Origin: Pseudomonadota bacterium
Lineage (GTDB): Bacteria; Pseudomonadota; Alphaproteobacteria; Rhizobiales; Xanthobacteraceae
Direction of reading: 5' to 3'
Assembly: GCA_023390955.1 (NCBI GenBank)
Contig: JAEWBW010000127.1
Location: 1 to 10,505, forward strand
DNA: 10,505 bases
Positions within the stretch are counted from its first letter, which is position 1, and every line of letters begins with the position of its first letter. Below, piece after piece: positions 1-6,245 of this stretch. The position numbers and the translations under genes are program-made. The notes beneath the pieces are model-generated. The model made no database searches, was not told the origin of the DNA, and saw only the letters and a list, made by a program, of their open reading frames with translations.

Positions 1-416
1 CCTTCCATGTCGCGACCATGCTTGCCCATCCCGAGCTGCAGACCGATCGCTCCGATGTGGCCGCGGTCGTGCTGGTGTCGGGCACCTATCGCGTGAGCAA
101 GGATGCCACCGCGAGCGAGAAGGCCTATTTGGGCACCGACGCCAGCCAGTATGACAAGCGATCGGTCTTCCCCGGCATCCTCAATGTCGACGCGCCGATC
201 GTGCTGGCCTGGGCCGCGGCCGACCCGGCGGGCCTCGTGGCGCAGGGCGAGACCCTGAAAAAGACGCTCTGCGGTGCCGGCCACTGCCCGCGCACCACGA
301 TTCTGCGCAGCCGTGACGGCATCGCCGCCGCCTTCGGGCTCGACGGCTCCGGCGACAGCCTCGCCGAGCCGACGCTGCTGCTGGTCCGCCAGTTGGAGGC
401 ACGGGGGCTGCCATAA
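1..416 (+). CDS. Alpha/beta hydrolase (esterase-like), C-terminal part
   Basis: The reading frame is open from the window's left edge (first full codon at base 3) to TAA at 414-416, so the true start lies upstream; the ATG at 18 is probably internal. The first visible residues read FHVATMLAHPEL, which in carboxylesterases of the BD-FAE/arylformamidase type directly follows the GxSxG nucleophile elbow, so the catalytic serine should be just outside the window. A strand AAVVLVSGTY and a second strand PIVLAWAAADP (candidate catalytic Asp region) follow as in the fold. The C-terminal GSGDSLAEPTLLLVRQ resembles the end of such esterases, but the usual catalytic His just before it is not seen: that stretch reads RSRDGIAAAFGL. 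It is probably a hydrolase of small esters or a degenerate relative; substrate unknown. The fold assignment is recalled, not searched. Confidence 0.7.
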   Translation, partial: FHVATMLAHPELQTDRSDVAAVVLVSGTYRVSKDATASEKAYLGTDASQYDKRSVFPGILNVDAPIVLAWAAADPAGLVAQGETLKKTLCGAGHCPRTTILRSRDGIAAAFGLDGSGDSLAEPTLLLVRQLEARGLP

Positions 417-513
417 GCCGTCCGTTGCCAGCCGGCGCGTCAGGCCCCCTGTCGTTTGGCCGCCGTGGCGAGCGGCTTGGGACAAGTTGCCACGACACAG
501 GAATGACAAACGC

Positions 514-527
514 TTGACCTAGATCAA
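514..527. promoter_or_regulatory. FixK/FNR-type box (anaerobox) upstream of the LivK-like gene
   Basis: The sequence TTGACCTAGATCAA is an exact TTGA-N6-TCAA site. It is extended by one more GC pair on each side into a GCTTGA/TCAAGC inverted repeat at 512-529. This is the known recognition pattern of the CRP/FNR family members FixK and FNR, which act under low oxygen in rhizobia. The centre (about 520.5) lies 65 bp before the ATG at 586. If the site acts at the usual -40 position, transcription would start near 561. The gene to the left points the same way and ends at 416, so only the binding-protein gene is a plausible target. A related CRP-like regulator could also bind here. Confidence 0.72.
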
Positions 528-585
528 GCAGCCTTGGTGCAGTTTGGGCCGACGTCAACGCGGGCCAAATATCGGGGTGTCGACC

Positions 586-1809
586 ATGCATGTCGCCGGC
601 AGGATGCTGTTCGTTTTGGTGGTCGCCTACGCGTCGCTGGGAGCAATGTCCCAGGAGCGCGAGGACAAGCCGCTTGGCGCCAACGAAATCCGCATCGGCA
701 ACATCATGCCCTATTCCGGGCCGCTGTCCGAGTTCGGCGCCATCGGCAAGGCCGAGGCGGCCTATTTCGACATGATCAACGATCGCGGCGGCATCAACGG
801 ACGCAAGATCCGCTTTATCACGCGCGACGACAATTCCGATCCTTCGACCGCGCTCGAGCTGACCCGCAATCTGGTGGAGAAGGACGACGTCCACATCATG
901 TTCGGATCGTTCGGCACGCCCGGCAATCTCGCCACGCGCTGGTATCTGAACGAAAAGAAAGTGCCGCAGCTCTTCGTCGCCTCCGGTGACGAGGAGCTGA
1001 GCCAGGCCAAGGCGTTTCCCTGGACCATGGGCTGGCAGCCGTCGTTCCGGTCAGAGGGACGGATCTATGCCAATTACATCCAGGCCTATTATCCGCAGCG
1101 CAAGATCGTGGTGCTCTGGCAGAACGACCAGTTCGGCCGCATGCTCTACAAGGGCATCCAGGAGGGCCTCGGCGACCTGAACCGTCACATCCTCGTCGAC
1201 ATCGCCTTCGACATCTCCGATGAGCACCTCGACACGCATGTCTCGATCCTCAAGCGCACCGGCGCCGACGTTCTCGTCTTCCTCGGTGTGCCCTCGACGG
1301 CATCCAAGGTCATCAAGCTGGCCGCGTCGCTCAAATGGCGGCCGGTCTTCATCGTCAACGATTCCTCCGCCTCGATCGCCAACGCGATGGCGCCCGCGGG
1401 CCTCGAAAATTCGGCGGGCGTGGTCTCGGCCGCATTCCTCAAGGATCCGAGCGATCCCGCCTGGAAGGACGATCCGGCGATGAAGGCCTGGTTCAACTTC
1501 ATGGACCGATACCATCACGTCGAAAGCACCAACAACAGCGCGGCGGTCTACGGCTATGCCGCGGCCGAGGCGCTGACGCAGGTGCTGAAGCAATGCGGCA
1601 ACGATCTGTCGCGCGAGAACATCATGCGTCAGGCGGCTTCGCTCAGGGACCACTCGCCCTCGGTCGCCCTGCCGAACATCAAGATGAACACCACGGCGGA
1701 CAGGTATCTGCCGATCAGGCAGATGCGGCTCGTCCAGTTCGATGGCCGGTCCTGGCAGCCCTTCGGCGAGGTGATCGAGACCGCCTTCACGGAGGGCGCG
1801 AAGCGTTGA
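586..1809 (+). CDS. ABC transporter substrate-binding protein, LivK/type 1 periplasmic fold (orphan)
   Basis: A protein of 407 residues from ATG 586. The start was chosen because it gives an N-terminus with a hydrophobic core (MLFVLVVAYASLGA, residues 7-20) typical of a Sec signal peptide; GTG 577 and TTG 544 in the same frame are alternatives that would add an odd polar extension. The mature part opens with IRIGNIMPYSGPLSEFG, continues with DMINDRGGINGRKI and has FGSFGTPGNLATR near residues 106-118, all hallmarks of the branched-chain amino acid/amide binding family (Peripla_BP_6). It should bind a small ligand in the periplasm; ligand unknown, since this family also takes amides, aromatic acids and urea. 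No permease or ATPase gene adjoins it, and its 3' end meets the oppositely oriented cyclase gene after 7 bp. The FixK/FNR-type box at 514-527 predicts induction at low oxygen. Confidence 0.88.
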   Translation: MHVAGRMLFVLVVAYASLGAMSQEREDKPLGANEIRIGNIMPYSGPLSEFGAIGKAEAAYFDMINDRGGINGRKIRFITRDDNSDPSTALELTRNLVEKDDVHIMFGSFGTPGNLATRWYLNEKKVPQLFVASGDEELSQAKAFPWTMGWQPSFRSEGRIYANYIQAYYPQRKIVVLWQNDQFGRMLYKGIQEGLGDLNRHILVDIAFDISDEHLDTHVSILKRTGADVLVFLGVPSTASKVIKLAASLKWRPVFIVNDSSASIANAMAPAGLENSAGVVSAAFLKDPSDPAWKDDPAMKAWFNFMDRYHHVESTNNSAAVYGYAAAEALTQVLKQCGNDLSRENIMRQAASLRDHSPSVALPNIKMNTTADRYLPIRQMRLVQFDGRSWQPFGEVIETAFTEGAKR

Positions 1810-1816
1810 GCAGGCC

Positions 1817-3379
1817 TTACGCGGTCTTGAGCGAGGCCAACGCATTCTCCAGCAGCGAGCGCACCCTCGCCGCATCGCCCGATTTCACGACCGCCGGATC
1901 GAGATAGAGTTCGAGGCCGGGCGCACGCTCGGTGATCACGCCGCTCTGCTCCGCCGAGCTATCCTTCAGCGCATCGACCGAATAAGGAATGACCTCCCGG
2001 CTGATGCCCTTCATGGTGATGGCGGGCAGCGCATGCGCGGTCACGATGTCGCTGACCAGCGCATAACTCTCATAGCTCAGCACGATGCCGCCGGGCTCGG
2101 CGACCGATTGCAGCCGCGCGGCGAGGTTCGCCTCCGCGCCGATGATCGTATAGTCCATGCGGTCGCTGCTGCCGAAATTGCCGACATTGCAGTAGCCGGA
2201 ATTGATGCCGATCCGCGAGCGGAATGGCTGCTCGATGCCGGAGGCGCGCCATTTCGCATTGAGCTCGACCAGCCGCTGCTGCATGCGCCAGGCCATGCGC
2301 AGGCAGGCCTGCGCGTCGGCGCGGTCACCCTTGGTCTCGGGATCGCCGAAGAATATCAGCATGGCGTCGCCGATGAACTTGTCGATGGTGCCGCCATGTT
2401 CGAGTGCGATTGCCGACATCTCCGTGAAATATTCGTTGAGGAGCTGGGTCAGCAGCTCGGGCTGCAAGCGCTCGGCGGTGGCGGTGAAGTTCTGGATGTC
2501 GGAGAAGAAGATCGTGAGCTTCTTGCGCTCGGTGTGGATGGTGACGTCCTTCTGGCCGCTGAAAATGCTCTTGTAGACCTGCGGCGGGATGTAGCGCGAG
2601 ATCTTCATCGACAGCGAAGCCAGGAAGTCGTTGGCCGATTCCAGCTCCCGGTTCATGGTCTTGATGCGGCGCGACTGCAGGCGCTGCATCGAGAGGAACG
2701 CCAGGCCGCTACCGGCCGCGATGAGGAAATAGGCCAGCAGGAACTTGAACGAGAATATGTTGGCTGCGATCGGCTGGGCGATGATCACCTCCTGGATGCC
2801 GCGGACGTCTCCAACCTTCCAGTCCTTCTTCGGGCTCTCGGGGTGGCTGTTGTGGCAGCTGACGCAGGCCGGCCCCATCGTGACGGGGGCGACCAGGCGG
2901 ACCTTGTCGGAGAACAGCGAGGTCTCGGTATCGACGATCTTGGTCTCGGGGTCCTTGCGGAGGACCTCGAGCGCGTCTTTCTCGAACTTGTCGAGCTGGT
3001 GCGGCGCGCGGTTCTGGAACGGGAAGTCGGAGACGAAGCGGTAGGTGATGTTCTCCTGCTGCGCACCGATCACCCTCCCGAGCTCCAGCGACAACGTCGC
3101 CGGGATCGGGATCGCGCCGGGAACGGATTCATAATTGTGCACGACCCTGGTGGTGCCGTCGGGATTGGCGAGCACGCGCCCGACCACGTTGCTCGCATAA
3201 TAGCTGCGCACGCTCGTGATCACCGAATTAAGGTCGATCGCCTGCCGGCGCAGCGCCGTCTTGCTCAGCTCGGTCAGGTCGAGCCACACGGCAACCGGCA
3301 GCGCGAGCAGGAGGAAGGCGATGACCGCACCGGTGAGGACACCGCGCTTGCGTTGTTCTTCGGAGATCTCTTGTTTCAC
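1817..3379 (-). CDS. Membrane class III adenylate cyclase with periplasmic heme-type (Tll0287-like/DUF3365) sensor domain
   Basis: A protein of 520 residues from GTG 3379. This start has a GGAG ribosome site 7 bases upstream; in-frame ATG 3430 and TTG 3451 lack one and would prepend an Arg-rich stretch. A membrane helix (about 13-33) is followed by a periplasmic domain (34-208) ending in CVSCH (172-176), a CxxCH c-type heme attachment motif in the pattern of Tll0287-like/DUF3365 domains. A second helix (209-231) and a linker helix lead to the cyclase domain (about 280-475). All expected catalytic residues are visible: metal-binding D294 (FFSDIQNFT) and D338 (FIGDAM), purine-selecting K334 and D409 (the ATP-specific pair), and transition-state N418 and R422 (NLAARL). 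It should make cAMP in the cytoplasm in response to a periplasmic redox or gas signal; the signal is inference. The gene is convergent with the binding-protein gene, 7 bp apart. Confidence 0.9.
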   Translation of the reverse strand: MKQEISEEQRKRGVLTGAVIAFLLLALPVAVWLDLTELSKTALRRQAIDLNSVITSVRSYYASNVVGRVLANPDGTTRVVHNYESVPGAIPIPATLSLELGRVIGAQQENITYRFVSDFPFQNRAPHQLDKFEKDALEVLRKDPETKIVDTETSLFSDKVRLVAPVTMGPACVSCHNSHPESPKKDWKVGDVRGIQEVIIAQPIAANIFSFKFLLAYFLIAAGSGLAFLSMQRLQSRRIKTMNRELESANDFLASLSMKISRYIPPQVYKSIFSGQKDVTIHTERKKLTIFFSDIQNFTATAERLQPELLTQLLNEYFTEMSAIALEHGGTIDKFIGDAMLIFFGDPETKGDRADAQACLRMAWRMQQRLVELNAKWRASGIEQPFRSRIGINSGYCNVGNFGSSDRMDYTIIGAEANLAARLQSVAEPGGIVLSYESYALVSDIVTAHALPAITMKGISREVIPYSVDALKDSSAEQSGVITERAPGLELYLDPAVVKSGDAARVRSLLENALASLKTA

Positions 3380-3386
3380 GTTATGG

Positions 3387-3390
3387 CTCC
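3387..3390 (-). promoter_or_regulatory. Ribosome binding site deciding the GTG start of the cyclase
   Basis: On the minus strand GGAG lies 7 bases before GTG 3379. The upstream alternative starts (ATG 3430, TTG 3451) have no comparable purine stretch at the right distance. With this start the protein begins a few residues before the first membrane helix, which is the usual arrangement. Confidence 0.6.
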
Positions 3391-3468
3391 GGTATGTGCG
3401 TCCATGTCGCCGAGGCTTTGTGGCACGCATGCGGCGGCACAGAGCCTGCAAACGCCGGCCGGCGCAAC

Positions 3469-3481
3469 CCCATTTTATGGG
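3469..3481. repeat. Short palindrome in the divergent cyclase/racemase intergenic region
   Basis: CCCAT-TTT-ATGGG is a perfect 5-bp inverted repeat with a 3-bp centre. It lies in the 175-bp gap (3380-3554) between two divergently transcribed genes, where an operator would be expected. No second copy was seen, and 5-bp arms can arise by chance, so the regulatory reading is weak. No regulator gene adjoins this gap. Apart from this dyad and the two ribosome sites I see nothing further in the gap. Confidence 0.25.
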
Positions 3482-3554
3482 TCGCGGAACGCGCCGTTTC
3501 GTTTCACAATGGATGTCCTACATCGTCCTGCGTCCGCCCTGCCGGGAGCCAATC

Positions 3555-4646
3555 ATGACCGAGACCATCCGCATCAGGCGCATCCAGGCGCGGCCCGTGA
3601 TCGTACCGATGAACCTGCCGCTGCAGACCTCGACCGGCGCGGTGGCCAAAGCGCCGCTGGTGCTGATCGATTGCGAGACCGACCAGGGCGTGCGCGGTCA
3701 TTCGTACCTGTTCTCGATCACGCCTTCGGCCTTGAGGCCGCTGACAGCGATGGTTAGGGAAATGTCGGATCTCATCGCCGGCGACGAGCTGCTGCCGTTC
3801 GAGATCGAGCGCAAGCTGAGCCAGCGTTTCACGCTGCTTGGCCTCGCCGGACTGCAGCGACTGGCCCAGTCGGGCATCGACATGGCGGCCTGGGACGCGC
3901 TCGCCCGCGCAAAAGGCCTGCCGCTGGCGCGCCTGCTCGGCGGCGCGCCGAAGCCGGTGCGCGCCTACAATTCCAAGGGGCTCGGCATCATGCCGGCGGG
4001 CGCGGCGGTGGACGAGGCACACAAGCTGCTGGCGGAAGGATTTTCCGCCGCCAAGATTCGCGTCGGCCGGCCGGAGGCACGCGACGACCTCGCCGTCGTC
4101 CGCGCGGTGCGCAAGGCCGTCGGTGACGACGTGACACTGATGTGCGACTTCAACCAGGCCCTTACGGTTGCCGAAGCGATCCGCCGCGGCGAGATGCTCG
4201 ACGACGAAGGCCTGCTCTGGATCGAGGAACCGATCCGCCATGACGACTATGCCGGCTGCGCCCGCATCGCGGATGCGCTTCGCACCCCCGTCCAGATCGG
4301 CGAGAATTTCGACAGCGCCTTTTCGATGCAATCCGCGCTTGCCGCGGAGGCCTGCGACTTCGTGATGCCCGATGTCCAGCGCATTGGCGGCGTCACCGGC
4401 TGGTTGCGCGCCGCGTCACTGGCGCATGCCGCGGGTCTGGAAATGTCGACGCATCTGTTCTCGGAGGTCAGCGCGCATCTGCTCTGCGTGACGCCGACCG
4501 CGCACTGGCTGGAATATGTCGATTGGGCCGACGGCGTGCTGACGAGCCGCCTGAAGATCAAGGACGGCTTTGCGCTGCCGAGCGAGGAACCCGGCAACGG
4601 CATCGCCTGGGACGAGGATGCAGTGAAGCGGTACGCGGCGAGCTGA
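3555..4646 (+). CDS. Mandelate racemase-like enolase-superfamily enzyme with a KxR motif
   Basis: A protein of 363 residues from ATG 3555, with GGAG at 3545-3548 six bases upstream. It aligns along its whole length with my memory of Pseudomonas putida mandelate racemase, with a constant offset of 3 residues: GHSYLF in the capping domain, then D198/N200 (CDFNQ), E224 (WIEEP), E250 (IGEN), D273 with IGGVTGW, H300 (THLFSEVSAHLL) and E320 (TAHWLE). The three metal ligands and the His-Asp base dyad are therefore intact. The KxK motif, whose second lysine (K166 in mandelate racemase) is the base on the S face, is here K167-I-R169. So it probably removes the alpha proton of a hydroxy-acid using H300, as a racemase variant or dehydratase; the substrate cannot be read from sequence. 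It is cytoplasmic and divergent from the cyclase gene, with no transporter next to it. Confidence 0.88.
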   Translation: MTETIRIRRIQARPVIVPMNLPLQTSTGAVAKAPLVLIDCETDQGVRGHSYLFSITPSALRPLTAMVREMSDLIAGDELLPFEIERKLSQRFTLLGLAGLQRLAQSGIDMAAWDALARAKGLPLARLLGGAPKPVRAYNSKGLGIMPAGAAVDEAHKLLAEGFSAAKIRVGRPEARDDLAVVRAVRKAVGDDVTLMCDFNQALTVAEAIRRGEMLDDEGLLWIEEPIRHDDYAGCARIADALRTPVQIGENFDSAFSMQSALAAEACDFVMPDVQRIGGVTGWLRAASLAHAAGLEMSTHLFSEVSAHLLCVTPTAHWLEYVDWADGVLTSRLKIKDGFALPSEEPGNGIAWDEDAVKRYAAS

Positions 4647-4832
4647 CCCACCCCGATCATTCAAAATATCTATCGGCACGCCAAGGTTGCGGTGCTAATA
4701 TAAGGCCTCCTCGCAGGGGGAGCGGTCACGCCTGATCGGTCAATTGCGGCCGCCGGCCCGTTCGTTTCGAGCTCATGATGTTTTCGACCGCGCTTGGCGG
4801 CGTAGTCACATATTTTTTCGAGGAGCATCGTC
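4647..4832. other. Intergenic region, more AT-rich than its surroundings
   Basis: This 186-bp gap holds AT-rich patches (around 4660-4672 and 4695-4702, and a run of T at 4813-4818) that stand out in this GC-rich window. CTAATATAAGG near 4694-4704 looks like a -10 element, but I found no convincing -35 partner at the right distance. No strong terminator hairpin for the racemase gene is evident; a weak CCTCC/GGGGG pairing at 4706-4720 is not followed by a T run. Promoter elements for the downstream fusion gene presumably lie here. Confidence 0.35.
4821..4825 (+). promoter_or_regulatory. Ribosome binding site of the hydrolase-TPR gene
   Basis: AGGAG lies 7 bases before ATG 4833. It fixes the start over ATG 4775, which opens a different frame lacking any recognisable domain. 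Confidence 0.75.
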
Positions 4833-6245
4833 ATGACGACGTCCCCCCAGCCGATCGAGTACAGAAACGCCGGCAACGAGGCTGCGCTGGTTTTCATCCA
4901 TGGATTTGGAGGCGACACAAAGGAGACCTGGGCGGAGTTTCCGACGTTCATCACCAGCGAGCCGAAACTTTCGACATGGGATGTCTATGCGACAGGCTTT
5001 CCATCCAGCCTGCGGATCGACATTCCGAATATCTGGTCGGCCGACCCGGGCCTGGACACGCTGGCGCTCGGCCTCTCGACGGCGCTCACCCACGATCCGT
5101 TCCGCAAGTACAAGGCGCTCGCGGTTGCGGCCCACAGCATGGGCGGCCTGATCACGCAACGCGCAATCCTGAATGACAAAGCTCTCAGAGCTCGCATCAG
5201 TCACGTGCTGCTATACGGCACGCCGAGCGGAGGGCTCGTCAAGGCAAGCCTGCTGTCCCTCCTGAAGCGGCAGTTTCGCGACATGAGCGCGGGCGGCGAC
5301 TTCATCAGGAAGCTTCGGGACGATTGGCGCTCGCAATTCGGCACCTCTCCGAGCTTCAGCTTCCGGGCCACCGGCGGAGACAGGGATGAATTCGTACCGC
5401 CCACTTCGAGTCTCGATCCATTCCGGGACCTGACAGGCAGCGACCACTCGCTCGCTGTGGTTCCCGGAAATCATGTCGAGATCGTCAAGCCGGCGACATC
5501 AGCCCATCTGTCGGTTCGACTCATGATCGATTGCCTGACGGGTGCCGACAGACCTCTCGAGGCTCGGGACAGCGCGCGACTGGCGGTCGAGATGGGGCAA
5601 TTCAAGAAGGCCGTCGACCTCCTCGAACCCAAGGCCGCCGAGCTCGATGACAACGCCCTCGTTGATCTCGCCCTCGCCTATGACGGACTGGGGCAAAGCG
5701 AGCGCGGCATCAAAATCCTCGAGCAGCACTACAGGGGCGGCAAGGCGAAGTCGCTCGACATCCTCGGGACGTTAGCCGGTCGCTTCAAGCGACGGTGGCT
5801 CGTGTCACGCGTCGCCAGCGACTACAATCAGGCCCGGCAGCTCTATGAGGAAGGATTCAAGCTGGCCGAGCAGGCGAACGATCACGCGCAGGCCTATTAT
5901 CACGGCATCAATGTCGCGTTCCTGGAACTGATGAACCTTCCGGTCACCTCACCGCCAAGTCCGCACAGCCTGATGATGGCTCAAAAGGCCTTTGACCATT
6001 GCCAGCAGAGCCAAGTCGATCAATGGCGCCGCGCAACGGAAGCCGAAGCAAAACTGATCATGGGCGAACCTGACAAGGCCTACGAGCTTTACGGGCAAGC
6101 AAAACAGCTCGCCAGGGTTCAGCGTGAAGTCGACAGCATGTACCTCCAGGCCGTTCAGATAACCGGGCGGCTATACGGCGACGAGGGACTCAAGCGGCTT
6201 CAGCAGGCCTTCAACCGGGCCCCGCTCACCGCACAGCCGCATTGA
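4833..6245 (+). CDS. Alpha/beta hydrolase fused to a TPR (TPR-S/DUF4071-like) module
   Basis: A protein of 470 residues with no signal peptide or membrane segment. Residues 1-235 are an alpha/beta hydrolase of the PGAP1/DUF676 lipase-esterase style: oxyanion HGFGG (23-27), nucleophile elbow AHSMGG with S102, the LYGTPSGG strand-loop (127-134) typical of these lipases, candidate acid D185 (DEFVPP) and candidate base H214 (PGNHVEI). Residues 240-460 are helical TPR-like repeats: DSARLAVEMGQFKKAVDLLE, ALAYDGLGQSERGIKILEQ, then ILGTLAGRFKRRW and AYYHGINVAFLEL (354-366). The last two resemble the DUF4071/TPR-S module known from ASK-type kinases and from bacterial effector fusions. It may be a cytoplasmic lipase or esterase controlled by its TPR part; function unknown. 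Codon use differs: 8 of the first 30 codons end in A or T, against 1 of 30 in the racemase gene before it. It stands alone and overlaps the sulfatase gene tail by 20 bp. Confidence 0.85.
   Translation: MTTSPQPIEYRNAGNEAALVFIHGFGGDTKETWAEFPTFITSEPKLSTWDVYATGFPSSLRIDIPNIWSADPGLDTLALGLSTALTHDPFRKYKALAVAAHSMGGLITQRAILNDKALRARISHVLLYGTPSGGLVKASLLSLLKRQFRDMSAGGDFIRKLRDDWRSQFGTSPSFSFRATGGDRDEFVPPTSSLDPFRDLTGSDHSLAVVPGNHVEIVKPATSAHLSVRLMIDCLTGADRPLEARDSARLAVEMGQFKKAVDLLEPKAAELDDNALVDLALAYDGLGQSERGIKILEQHYRGGKAKSLDILGTLAGRFKRRWLVSRVASDYNQARQLYEEGFKLAEQANDHAQAYYHGINVAFLELMNLPVTSPPSPHSLMMAQKAFDHCQQSQVDQWRRATEAEAKLIMGEPDKAYELYGQAKQLARVQREVDSMYLQAVQITGRLYGDEGLKRLQQAFNRAPLTAQPH

Noticed and set aside
417..511. 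Search for a terminator after the first hydrolase gene
   Set aside because: Only weak pairings (such as GTGGC with GCCAC across a long loop) were found and no T run follows, so no terminator is claimed.
3453..3464. CGCCGGCCGGCG perfect 12-bp palindrome in the cyclase/racemase gap
   Set aside because: It is made only of G and C in GC-rich DNA, where such self-complementary runs are common. There is no second copy and no T run after it.
2033..3757. Long plus-strand open frame of 574 codons opposite the cyclase gene
   Set aside because: It mirrors a GC-rich real gene whose domains and catalytic residues are clear. Its protein is repetitive in Asp, Arg, Gly and Leu, has no recognisable domain, and runs out of the cyclase gene into the racemase gene.
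4775..5176. Plus-strand frame starting with ATG ATG in the gap before the hydrolase-TPR gene
   Set aside because: It overlaps the start of the real gene in a different frame, has no domain, and ATG 4833 has a better ribosome site. A short leader peptide cannot be excluded but nothing supports it.
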